From: PALSA-129 sp050014595
GTDB taxonomy: Bacteria > Acidobacteriota > Terriglobia > Bryobacterales > Bryobacteraceae
Length of the DNA stretch: 64,000 nt
Assembly: GCA_050014595.1 (NCBI GenBank)
Contig: JBEKDA010000006.1
Location: 73,182 to 137,181, forward strand
Reading direction: 5' to 3'
Part shown: positions 49,915 through 57,235 of the stretch, piece by piece
Layout: each line of letters opens with the position of its first letter
Position numbering within the stretch: position 1 is the first letter of the stretch
The notes under the pieces: model-generated
What the model saw: only the letters and a program-made list of their open reading frames with translations
The model's database searches: none
What the model was told of the DNA's origin: nothing
Made by a program: the position numbers and the translations under genes

Positions 49915-50403
49915 TCAGGCGCCGGGATCCGCCCTCACCCGGTTGCGCAAGGCTAAACGGTATTCCCTTCGTTCTCCCGCCTCACGGAAGCGCCGCCGCT
50001 CGTCTTCGGTTTCCGGAATCACCGCGGGAACCGCGCTGGTTTTGCCGCGTTCGTCCAGCGCCACGAACGTCAGGTAGGCCGAGCAGGTATGCAATCGCTT
50101 GCCGGTCATGAGGTTCTCGGTCTCCACCCTGACACCGACCTCCATCGACGTGCGGAACGCGCGGTTGACCGAGGACCGCAGAATCATCAACTCCGAAATG
50201 TGCACCGGGTGGTGAAAGTGGAGGCTGTCGACGGAGGCGGTAACCACCGCCCGCCGCGCGTGGCGCATCGCGGCCATGGCCGCCGCGAGATCCACCAGGT
50301 GCATCACTTTTCCGCCCAGCACATTGCCGTGGCCATTGGCGTCGTTGGGGAGGGCCAACTCCAAATACTCGGAGACGGATTCCTTGACTGTTTTGCCTTC
50401 CAT
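49915..50403 (-). CDS. acyl-CoA thioesterase, hotdog fold
   Basis: The 162-residue protein matches the YciA/BACH-type acyl-CoA hydrolases: NANGHGNVLGGKVMHLVDLA-like core (read here as PNDANGHGNVLGGKVMHLVD), HARRAVVTASVDSLHFHHPV, and VGVRVETENLMTGKRLHTCS. The Asp and His/Thr of these segments form the active site in the family. It hydrolyses acyl-CoAs of unspecified length. It is 24 bases from the Cys-rich gene and transcribed in the same direction. Confidence 0.92.
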   Translation of the reverse strand: MEGKTVKESVSEYLELALPNDANGHGNVLGGKVMHLVDLAAAMAAMRHARRAVVTASVDSLHFHHPVHISELMILRSSVNRAFRTSMEVGVRVETENLMTGKRLHTCSAYLTFVALDERGKTSAVPAVIPETEDERRRFREAGERREYRLALRNRVRADPGA

Positions 50404-50427
50404 CGTGTTGACTCTTTCTGATGCGGC

Positions 50428-50865
50428 TCAACTCCCCGCCGCTTCGGCTTTTCGCCGCAAATAACTGGTCACGTAGGCGCGCGCCTGGCGGTGCAGGGCT
50501 TCCGCCGCCGGCGGCGCGATGAAGGCCGCGGCCGCGCGCGAGAATTCGAGCCCGCCGTGCGCGAACGGATGGTGGTCGCGCTCGACCACGTAGTAGACCT
50601 CGACGGAGCGGCCATCGTCGCGCGAAATGGTGAAGCGAACGGCGTCCGGCCCTCGATCCCCTTCGTCCGCGGGGAAACGCGGGCAGGAGCCCCTGGCATA
50701 GCCCAGGTTGCAGAGCGTCGCGAGCGAGGCTTGATCGGGCTCCCACGGCTGGCCGGTTGTGGCGCGGCAGAGACCCACCCAATCGTCTCCCAGCGGCAGC
50801 ATCGCACCCGGCGCGCCGAAGACCATGGTGCGCGGCCGTACGGGGTCGAAATACGGGCAAGCCAT
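50428..50865 (-). CDS. Cys-containing acidobacterial hypothetical protein (145 aa)
   Basis: The protein begins MACPYFDPVRPRTM and has four regularly placed cysteines: ACPYF, GLCRATTG, LCNLGYARG and SCPRFP. Four Cys within the first 75 residues could hold a metal or a [4Fe-4S] cluster. The C-terminal half is charged and helical. I recall related sequences with the same Cys layout in Acidobacteriota, but no function. The ATG at 50865 is chosen because earlier codons overlap the divergent TPR gene; only 24 bases separate the two starts. Confidence 0.72.
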   Translation of the reverse strand: MACPYFDPVRPRTMVFGAPGAMLPLGDDWVGLCRATTGQPWEPDQASLATLCNLGYARGSCPRFPADEGDRGPDAVRFTISRDDGRSVEVYYVVERDHHPFAHGGLEFSRAAAAFIAPPAAEALHRQARAYVTSYLRRKAEAAGS

Positions 50866-50889
50866 TTCGGAGGTATAGTAGCACGAGAT

Positions 50890-51207
50890 ATGGCGAGCAC
50901 CCGTTTGGACATCCTCAAGGGCATGGTGGCGCAGAGCCCCACCGATAGCTTTCTGCGCTATGGCCTGGCGATGGAGTATCGGAATGCCAACAACCCGGAG
51001 GCGGCCCTGGCGGAATTCCATGCGCTGCTCGCGGTGAAGCCGGATTATTCGGCGGCCTATTTTCACGCCGGCCAGACGCTGGAACGGTTGGGGCGGCTGG
51101 ACGAAGCGCGCGCGATGTATCGCGAAGGGATCGCCGCGGCCATGCGCCAAGGCGATTTGCACACGCGGGGAGAGATGCAAACCGCTCTAGACATCCTGGG
51201 CGGCTGA
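50890..51207 (+). CDS. small TPR protein
   Basis: The 105-residue protein has two to three TPR units, visible as DSFLRYGLAMEYRNANNPEAAL, YSAAYFHAGQTLERLGRLDEAR and MQTALDILGG. TPR proteins are scaffolds, so no enzymatic role is implied. It is divergent from the Cys-rich gene with a 24-base gap, so the two probably share control elements, and it ends 21 bases before tRNA-Pro. Confidence 0.85.
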   Translation: MASTRLDILKGMVAQSPTDSFLRYGLAMEYRNANNPEAALAEFHALLAVKPDYSAAYFHAGQTLERLGRLDEARAMYREGIAAAMRQGDLHTRGEMQTALDILGG

Positions 51208-51228
51208 AACCGTGTAAAATAGATTCTT

Positions 51229-51306
51229 CGGGCCGTGGCGCAGCCTGGCTAGCGCGCTTGCTTGGGGTGCAAGAGGTCCCGAGTTCAAATCTCGGCGGCC
51301 CGACCA
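51229..51306 (+). tRNA. tRNA-Pro (GGG)
   Basis: The 78-base gene has acceptor arms CGGGCCG (51229-51235) and CGGCCCG (51296-51302). The anticodon stem-loop is CTTGC-TTGGGGT-GCAAG with anticodon GGG, the T-loop is GTTCAAATC, and an encoded ACCA end follows. The 3' end of a tRNA is a common integration site for mobile elements, and the region to its right has an accessory character. I found no second copy of the 3' end further right in the window. Confidence 0.95.
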
Positions 51307-51505
51307 AATCCCTCAAAGAGTTACAGTCCAAACATTCATCGAAAACTACGTTTTGGAGTCCAAGTGGAGTCCAAAATGGACGCCGGCCCCACGGCCTCCC
51401 GAGCACACGGGAAGAGCTGCTGAGATTCCAGTAGTGGGCGTGGAGTGGACCTACGCGGTCTCTTTATTCGTTGTCCTTCACCACTGAAAGCGATATCGTT
51501 TGTAA
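51307..51505. other. intergenic stretch after the tRNA
   Basis: About 200 bases without a gene. It includes a direct repeat of TGGAGTCCAA (near 51353 and 51364). The stretch may be a remnant of an integrase 3' end, but no intact frame supports this. Confidence 0.4.
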
Positions 51506-51727
51506 ATGATGAGCGACTACAAACACGACGAGGATCTGCTGTTCCAGCAACTCGAAGAAAAGGCGGCGCTCCTTAAGCAGGCCGAAATTGAACGCCGCTG
51601 GGATTTTGTGAACGCCCTCATCACGGACAGGGACATCCTCGCCTATATCAAAAGCATGCCCGAAGAGAAACGCGCCGGATGGTTCAAGCGCGCCGTGAAT
51701 CTTGCCTTTCGTGAGGATGAGGAATGA
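51506..51727 (+). CDS. small charged hypothetical protein (73 aa)
   Basis: The 73-residue product is highly charged and helical (HDEDLLFQQLEEKAALLKQA, then ITDRDILAYIKSMPEEKRAG). It resembles nothing I can name. Its composition and steady frame are protein-like, but no Shine-Dalgarno sequence is obvious. It lies between tRNA-Pro and the first CCCGACA repeat. Confidence 0.5.
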   Translation: MMSDYKHDEDLLFQQLEEKAALLKQAEIERRWDFVNALITDRDILAYIKSMPEEKRAGWFKRAVNLAFREDEE

Positions 51728-51796
51728 ACAGCCGCAGGCATGAAAGTAGCCCACCACCCAAATTCCTGGCGCCTCTCTCCTGCTAGAAAGACAAGA

Positions 51797-51910
51797 CATT
51801 CCCGACATTTTCGACCTAAGCGGCTGATTCTGTTCGCAAAACTGATGTCGGGTTCTTCCAAGAAACCCGACACGGACCCGACATTTCGCTCCCGAAAACC
51901 CGACATTCGG
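51797..51910. repeat. CCCGACA-rich repeat element, copy 1
   Basis: The element has CCCGACAT at 51801-51808, the inverted ATGTCGGG at 51845-51852, then three direct CCCGACA words at 51866, 51877 and 51899. The two inverted words are 36 bases apart. The same architecture with the same 36-base spacer and nearly the same later spacings occurs at 52978-53097. Confidence 0.85.
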
Positions 51911-51964
51911 CTGCCAGACTTTTTCGCCGCCTGACGGTTTCCGCAGGTTGGCGGTGACGGTGGT

Positions 51965-52177
51965 TCAGCCATGTTCCGGCTTCTTCCGTGATCCAGGAGC
52001 GGTTGCGTAGCCTGGGCAGGCGAGCACCGGCAGCCGCGGATATTTTACAAACCGTGGATCACGAACGGAGAGCAGGCACCGGCAGTAGATCGATCCCCGG
52101 TCCGAGCGGATCGTCTCGACATGGGCGCACGTACCGCAGAGGCCCGCCGCTTTGTCGATGCTCGCGCCTTGGTCCAT
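51965..52177 (-). CDS. small Cys-containing hypothetical protein (70 aa)
   Basis: The 70-residue protein has a CGTCAHVETIRSDRGS segment near residue 14, then YCRCLLS near 31 and ACPGYATAP near 53. The cysteines (CxxC, CxC and one more) suggest metal binding. I recall similar short acidobacterial proteins with the RSDRG and PRFVKYPRLPV patterns. No partner is obvious. It lies between the two CCCGACA repeats and upstream of the cupin gene on the opposite strand. Confidence 0.68.
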   Translation of the reverse strand: MDQGASIDKAAGLCGTCAHVETIRSDRGSIYCRCLLSVRDPRFVKYPRLPVLACPGYATAPGSRKKPEHG

Positions 52178-52259
52178 CCGACGATTTCAGTGTAAGCCGG
52201 TCGGCGGAACAATTCAGGCTCTGTGCGTTTGTCTGTTGAACTCGCTGTATGATGGACGC

Positions 52260-52919
52260 ATGCAACGTTGGCATCGGCTTCTCACGTTGGGGTTTGCGGC
52301 GACGATTGGCCTGTTCGCGCAAGGCGGGACGGGCATCGACAATGAACAGGCGCGCGTTGTGATTGTTACCGACCAGCCGCACTCGAAAGGGCAACTGCAC
52401 GATCACAAACTAAACCGGGTGATGATTTACCTGCAAGCCGGACGGCAGGAAATCACTCCCGAAGGCGGCAAAAAGACCACCTTGACCTGGAAGGCGGGGG
52501 ACGTGAAGTGGAGCCCGGCGACCGGCATGCACACTTCCGAGGTGGTCAGCGACGCGCCGGTAACGATTGTCGAAATCGAGGTCAAGAAGCCGGGCGATCC
52601 GGCCAAGAAGGTGACCACGGCTCTCGACCCAATCAAAGTGGACCCCAAAGATTACAAGGTGGAATTCGAGAACAGCCAGGTTCGAGTAGTCCGCGTGAAG
52701 TTTCGAGCGCACCAGGGCTCGCCCATGCATGAGCACCAACTCAACCGCGTGGTAGTCTACCTGACCGACCAGAACACGCGACTGACGACGCCGGACGGGA
52801 AGTTGGACACGGCCGTTCACAAGGCGGGGGAAGCGAGTTGGGGCGGTCCCACGAGCCACAAGGAAGACAACCTGATGGATGGTCCCTTCGAGGCTCTGAT
52901 GGTTGAGCTGAAAAACTAA
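52260..52919 (+). CDS. secreted protein with two cupin domains
   Basis: The 219-residue protein has a signal peptide (about 1-20, ending IGLFAQ) and two tandem cupin-like barrels. The first has VIVTDQPHSKGQLHDHKLNR near residue 35. The second has RVKFRAHQGSPMHEHQLNRV near 145. The two domains align with each other (QLHDHKLNRVMIYL against PMHEHQLNRVVVYL), so the protein arose by internal duplication. Conserved His and Gln could bind metal. The role is unknown. It lies between the two CCCGACA elements. Confidence 0.8.
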   Translation: MQRWHRLLTLGFAATIGLFAQGGTGIDNEQARVVIVTDQPHSKGQLHDHKLNRVMIYLQAGRQEITPEGGKKTTLTWKAGDVKWSPATGMHTSEVVSDAPVTIVEIEVKKPGDPAKKVTTALDPIKVDPKDYKVEFENSQVRVVRVKFRAHQGSPMHEHQLNRVVVYLTDQNTRLTTPDGKLDTAVHKAGEASWGGPTSHKEDNLMDGPFEALMVELKN

Positions 52920-53502
52920 CGCCTCGCATTGGGACGATTTTGGAGGGCTGATTTCCCTGGGGCTCTCTACCCCTATAAAAACCCGACAAACCCGACATTT
53001 CGGGGATAACCCATTGATTTCGCAGGGCTAGTCCATGTCGGGTAGCCCCAAAAACCCGACATCGAACCCGACAAATTCCAGCCGGAAACCCGACAAATAC
53101 TCGCTGGAGACGCAGGGTGCATCCCCCAAAGGCGACCATGATCATGGCCACTTGCTCTCGGAGGAAACAACATTGAATCTCCTATACATGCGGCTACCAT
53201 GGCCGCCATCCCCTCCCGACCTCAAGGGGCCGCCCAAGTCGAGCCTATGTCCGGCGACATCGCGGAATCGAAGCCCACGGGGCCGCTTCCCAGATCGCGA
53301 CACATGGACAACGAGCGTTGTTCTCCGAGTTTGGCAGTTATTCGGAGGTGCGATCGAACGGTATAACCGCTGAGCGATGTACACGGAACTCCTGGCCAGG
53401 ATCCTGCCGTTAGCGCCGGAATCACATCCAGCCGCTGCCGGCGTCGAAGGTGAGGGGTCTGCATTCCCCGTTGAATTTAGGATATGCTGGATCCATATCG
53501 CT
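52920..53502. other. intergenic region holding CCCGACA repeat copy 2
   Basis: About 580 bases with no supported gene. It begins with AT-rich sequence after the cupin gene, holds repeat copy 2 at 52978-53097, and then runs to the next small gene. Short frames here have no coding character beyond the repeat itself. Confidence 0.5.
52978..53097. repeat. CCCGACA-rich repeat element, copy 2
   Basis: CCCGACA words lie at 52982 and 52991 (CCCGACAT at 52991-52998), inverted ATGTCGGG at 53035-53042, and direct CCCGACA at 53055, 53067 and 53089. The inverted pair is again separated by 36 bases. Sequence between the words has diverged from copy 1, but the spacings are nearly identical. Confidence 0.85.
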
Positions 53503-53865
53503 ATGACTAAAAGAAGCTTTTCCGGCGCGCTGTTTCTGCTGACTGTTCTTGCGTCCGCCGCCTTCGCCCTCGACATCAATGGCAAGTGGAAAGGCAACCT
53601 CGCCTCGCCCAACGGCGATCTTGAGACCACAATGGTGTTCAAGGTGGACGGCGAAAAACTGACCGGCACCGTCACCAACATGTACGGCGAAGAGCAGATC
53701 TCCGAAGGCTCGGTAAAAGGCGACGATGTGAACTTCGTCGTCAATGCCGGCGGCGGCCAGTTCAAGATCCTCTACAAAGGCAAAGTCACCGGCCAGGACA
53801 TCAAGTTCCATGTCGTCATAGGCGACTTCGGCGAAGGCGATTTGGTGGCGAAACGCACCTCATAA
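53503..53865 (+). CDS. secreted small beta-rich hypothetical protein (120 aa)
   Basis: The 120-residue product has a signal peptide (MTKRSFSGALFLLTVLASAA, cleavage near FALD). A beta-rich domain follows with repeated strands such as NGKWKGNLASPNGDLETTMV, KLTGTVTNMYGEEQI and GQDIKFHVVIGDFGEGDLV. The pattern fits a small lipocalin-like or similar barrel. I do not know a function. The ATG at 53503 is chosen for its signal peptide. Confidence 0.7.
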   Translation: MTKRSFSGALFLLTVLASAAFALDINGKWKGNLASPNGDLETTMVFKVDGEKLTGTVTNMYGEEQISEGSVKGDDVNFVVNAGGGQFKILYKGKVTGQDIKFHVVIGDFGEGDLVAKRTS

Positions 53866-54163
53866 GTTCTCCCCGAACTCCCTCCCCATCGCCGGCATTA
53901 ACGTCACACAGATCCGGCGAGATTCGCCCGCCAGAAGATCTGTTTCAGAAGTTCGCGCGGCCTGATGCATGTCATTATCGGAAGGCATTTCAGCGCGGCC
54001 GTTCGGCGACGAGGACTGTGACGGAGCACGGAGCACAAGGCGGCCGAGCGTGTCTGGGCCATACTTCCTCTATCGCGATTTCTGGGCGCTCCGGTGACAC
54101 ATCAGCGGATCGAGCGTTTATCGACCAAGTGCGCTGCCAGAACAGACGCTTTATAATTCCAGC
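53866..54163. other. intergenic stretch, nothing recognised
   Basis: Almost 300 bases with no coding signal, no clear repeat and no obvious promoter ahead of the hydrolase. Confidence 0.4.
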
Positions 54164-54838
54164 ATGTGCGTGTTGCGAACGGTGCCCCTTGCCCTCGCCG
54201 TGGCGACGCTAGCGTTGGCACAGCAGAGCATCTCGTTTCCTGCCGAGGATGGTGGGCGGGTTTGCGCCGATCTCTATGGCCAAGGCACCCGTGCGGTTGT
54301 GCTCGCTCACGGTGGCAGATTCAACAAGGAGAGCTGGCGGGTCCAGGCTAACGCTCTGGTGTCCGAAGGATTTCGCGTTCTCGCAATCGATTTCCGCGGG
54401 TTCGGCTGCTCAACGGGTCCCGGCCAGGCTGATTTCGATAACGCGCCCTTTGAGAATGACGTACTCGCTGCGGTTCGCTATTTGAAAGCGCACGGTGCCA
54501 AAGCCGTGTCGGTTGTTGGAGGTAGCTTCGGCGGCGGAGCCGCTGGCGATGCGTCGATCAAGTCGGCAGCGGGGGAAATTCAACGCATCGTATTTCTCGG
54601 CGCCGCGCCCAACCTCCCTGCAGAAAAGCTGAAATCGCGGGCCTTGTTCATTGTTGCGCGCGACGACGCCAAAGATGCCGGCCTACGCCTTCCTGGCATC
54701 CGTGCTCAGTACGAAAAAGCCCCCGGCCCGAAAGAACTGATCGTTCTGGATGGTTCCGCGCACGCTCAGTTTCTCTTCCAAACGGACCAGAGTGCTCGCG
54801 TCATGCACGAAATCCTTCGATTCCTCTCAATGCCGTAG
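54164..54838 (+). CDS. alpha/beta hydrolase, exported
   Basis: The 224-residue protein has a signal peptide (about 1-19, ending LALAQ) and an alpha/beta-hydrolase fold. VVLAHGGRFNKESW is the oxyanion-hole region, VLAIDFRGFGCST follows, and VVGGSFGGGAAG is the nucleophile elbow (GxSxG). The acid and base are probably Asp near 169 (VARDD) and His near 201 (GSAHAQF). It resembles dienelactone-hydrolase-type or acyl-peptidase-type enzymes, but the substrate is unknown. Confidence 0.85.
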   Translation: MCVLRTVPLALAVATLALAQQSISFPAEDGGRVCADLYGQGTRAVVLAHGGRFNKESWRVQANALVSEGFRVLAIDFRGFGCSTGPGQADFDNAPFENDVLAAVRYLKAHGAKAVSVVGGSFGGGAAGDASIKSAAGEIQRIVFLGAAPNLPAEKLKSRALFIVARDDAKDAGLRLPGIRAQYEKAPGPKELIVLDGSAHAQFLFQTDQSARVMHEILRFLSMP

Positions 54839-55124
54839 TGCTGGGTGAGCAGGCCCCCGGCCGGGTAGTCATCTCGGACTTCCGCCACTCGAGTGTCCCG
54901 AAACGGGGATATGGGAAGCTCCACATGAGCGACGGTTGCGCTTTAAGCAGAAGCTGAAGTGCTGCCTCCGGGGACGCTGCTCACCCGCGCTCCACTTCTC
55001 TGTTGACGACTGAACTTCCCAAATGGTAAGCATCAGTTGAACGCTGGCGGAGCGTTCTTCGAGCGCCGGGACGCTCTCAACCTTCCCGCAGATTCTCCTG
55101 GTGCTGCACGTGTGTCCCAAAACC
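54839..55124. other. intergenic stretch, nothing recognised
   Basis: About 285 bases without a supported gene or repeat. Small frames in this segment are not convincing. Confidence 0.4.
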
Positions 55125-55505
55125 ATGAATACCCCGATTCCTGTTTACAACGCCGACGGTAGCCTCCATGCCTGGGCTTCCGAACCGCAGTTGGCGTGGC
55201 TGCAATCGTCCGGGCTGGTGGCGCGCGTGGTGCGGAGCCGGAAGGGGCAGGTCAAGCGGGCGATCCTCTTTCTCCAGCCGGGTGAGCCGAAGCCGGCCAG
55301 GTCCGTAGCGGTCGCCAGATACAGCTTCCAGGAGCTTCTGGCCAACGGACCGACGTGGGAGCTGAAGCATCTTGGCGGAAGCCGCGGCGGGAAGAACTAT
55401 GCGCCCCCGGAGGCGCGCGGAGACTTCCTCCAGGTTGTGGCGGACTGTCTGGCCCCGTCCGGCAGCAGAGACGAATCGGCGGGCGGCAGTCTGCAAGTGC
55501 TGTAA
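55125..55505 (+). CDS. hypothetical protein (126 aa)
   Basis: The protein starts MNTPIPVYNADGSLHAWASE and includes AWLQSSGLVARVVRSRKGQV and KRAILFLQPGEPKPARSVAV. It is soluble and basic with no signal peptide. The steady, ordered composition argues that it is real, but I do not recognise a family. An upstream in-frame ATG at 55101 would add 8 residues. It is near the left end of the phage-like part. Confidence 0.6.
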   Translation: MNTPIPVYNADGSLHAWASEPQLAWLQSSGLVARVVRSRKGQVKRAILFLQPGEPKPARSVAVARYSFQELLANGPTWELKHLGGSRGGKNYAPPEARGDFLQVVADCLAPSGSRDESAGGSLQVL

Positions 55506-55517
55506 AAGGGGCGGGTC

Positions 55518-56216
55518 CTACTGCGAGATTCGCTTTCTTGCATCCTTGAGTTCGCGAACCATCGCTCCTACAAAACCCGGCGATCGCCAGTGGGGCACAG
55601 GACGTCCGTGGCGTTCGAGCATGGTCAAGAACTCGTGGAGCGAGGAGGTCTCCTTGTCTGCGGCCCAACCGCGCCGAGCGTCGGTCAGGAGCGACTTGGG
55701 GCTTGTTAACTTCGCAAGCGCGAGCTTGGTGATAAGAATGAGAGAGGGCGTAGTGGCCTCGTATTCTCTGAGAAGGCACGCGACCGATCTGCGATAGAGT
55801 TGCTCGTCCATGCCTGTGTCACGCTCGTCGGGGCCGCGGAACTTTGCGAGGTCGGTGACGTGCATCTCGACGATTCCTTCCCGCCCAGCGGCCTCGTTGA
55901 CCAGTGCACTGTAGAGAGGGCCGACCGATCCAGCAAAAGTTCCCGTCGATGGCCGGCTTGAAAGGAGCCAAACACACCCACGACCGGCTGAAACACTTCC
56001 GGCAAAGGCTTCATATCTGCGGGACTCTTTGCCCGGATGGGGCGCGCCAGCATTGAGACTTTCGAAGACTCCGGCAGGTGGAGCTACCAAGCCCCAGTCA
56101 GACGCATCGGTGCCCGGGCCCTTTGGCCACCACCAGGGTTTCCAGACCTGATTAGGATCGGCGAAATATGGCACGAGTCCTTCTAAGATCTCAGTGAGTT
56201 CCGGCCTACAGGTCAT
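55518..56216 (-). CDS. hypothetical protein, weak uracil-DNA glycosylase-like pattern
   Basis: The 232-residue protein has no signal peptide or membrane segment. Parts of the middle loosely recall UDG superfamily members: GRGCVWLLSSRPSTGTFAGS, IVEMHVTDLAKFRGPDE and CLLREYEATTPSLILI. I regard this as a suggestion only, because the usual catalytic motifs are not clear. The start at 56216 is chosen since it begins the ordered part. It is oriented against the packaging cassette and is separated from terS by 467 bases. Confidence 0.5.
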   Translation of the reverse strand: MTCRPELTEILEGLVPYFADPNQVWKPWWWPKGPGTDASDWGLVAPPAGVFESLNAGAPHPGKESRRYEAFAGSVSAGRGCVWLLSSRPSTGTFAGSVGPLYSALVNEAAGREGIVEMHVTDLAKFRGPDERDTGMDEQLYRRSVACLLREYEATTPSLILITKLALAKLTSPKSLLTDARRGWAADKETSSLHEFLTMLERHGRPVPHWRSPGFVGAMVRELKDARKRISQ

Positions 56217-56683
56217 CGCGTGTATGGGGTTGAGTATAACGCCTCGTAACCGCACGCGGCCGCGCCGGAGCTTGCAGGACCGCGCCAAAAGTCTGGCAGC
56301 CGGTCGCCGCGTTTCGCGGGCTGGACGATCACGCTATTTCGCTAACTGTCTCGGTGCGAACGGGGGCGTGGGTGGCGGCGGGGCGCGCGCTCATCAGGGG
56401 GTGGCCCCATAGCCCCACCCGGAGCCACTCGTTGGGACGTGAGCCAACGGGGCGCGCACGTGGCGCGAACGGGCTAGCTGGTGCCAGGGGGGACCGGTAG
56501 GGGGACAGAGAAGTGATTTCGAGAGGCCCCCGGTGACCAAGCGAAGCCTACATTTTCAAATCCGCGAAATTGGTTAACCGTTATCCGATCGGGATAACTC
56601 AATGATATGAACCCTTTCGGCCCGAAACAGGGCTCCAAAATGGGCCGAAATTTGCCTGGAATGACCACGAAATCGCCCACATT
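56217..56683. other. control region upstream of the packaging cassette
   Basis: Nearly 470 bases with no gene. It has a G-rich block at about 56485-56545 with runs of G and C (GGGGGGACC, GGGGGAC, GGCCCCC), then two dyads at 56580-56650. A cohesive-end or packaging site commonly lies next to terS in phages, and the G-rich block is a candidate, but nothing proves it. Confidence 0.4.
56580..56650 (+). promoter_or_regulatory. two inverted repeats ahead of terS
   Basis: GTTATCC-GATCG-GGATAAC (56580-56598) has perfect 7-base arms, and TTTCGGCCC/GGGCCGAAA (56615-56623 and 56642-56650) has perfect 9-base arms with an 18-base spacer. TTTCGG-C-CCGAAA also nests inside the first arm of the second dyad. 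They lie 34-105 bases before the terS ATG and could be operators or an attenuator. Confidence 0.5.
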
Positions 56684-57235
56684 ATGAGAGGCCGAAAGCC
56701 CAAACCCGTCGCTCGGCAGATTGCTGAGGGCGACCCTCGCAAGCGTGGCGTGCATCAGCTCGACGCCCGGCTGGAAGCGGAGCCGAGGGCCACCCGGGGC
56801 CTGCCGGAGTGTCCCCAGCACCTGAAGGGGATAGCTCGGAAGGCCTGGAGATTCTGGGCAGCCGAACTGGAAGGGATGAGCCTCGATTGCCGGCCCGACG
56901 CCATGATGCTGGAGGGCGCGTGCGCCTCCTATGCGACCTTCGTCGAGATGTACGAGCTGGTCGAGACGCAGGGGAAATTGGTCGCGAAGAAAGACAGGAA
57001 CCCCGTGACCGGCCAGCTTGAGGTGGTGGATGTGCGGCCCCATCCCGGCCTAGCCATCCGCGACCGGGCGCTGATGCAGATGAGAGCATTCTGCTCGGAG
57101 TTCGGGCTGTCGCCGGTGAGCCGGGCAAGGCTGTTCGTGGAGCGGCGCGAGTCGGACGGAGATAACCTCATAGCCCTGCTCACCCAGCCGCGGGAATCAA
57201 GAGGGGAGACGAAGGAGAGGGAGGTAGTCCAATGA
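56684..57235 (+). CDS. phage terminase small subunit, P27 family
   Basis: The 183-residue protein matches P27-family small terminases: MRGRKPKPVARQIAEGDPRK at the N-terminus, RGLPECPQHLKGIARKAWRF and RPDAMMLEGACASYATFVEM. It recognises phage DNA and recruits the large subunit. The stop overlaps the next ATG (ATGA). No portal or capsid gene is found nearby, so the cassette is isolated or truncated. Confidence 0.9.
   Translation: MRGRKPKPVARQIAEGDPRKRGVHQLDARLEAEPRATRGLPECPQHLKGIARKAWRFWAAELEGMSLDCRPDAMMLEGACASYATFVEMYELVETQGKLVAKKDRNPVTGQLEVVDVRPHPGLAIRDRALMQMRAFCSEFGLSPVSRARLFVERRESDGDNLIALLTQPRESRGETKEREVVQ

Noticed and set aside
50915..51406. Minus-strand frame reading through tRNA-Pro
   Set aside because: Its distinctive segment is simply the translation of the tRNA and flank. 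It also overlaps the TPR gene antisense. It is not an integrase.
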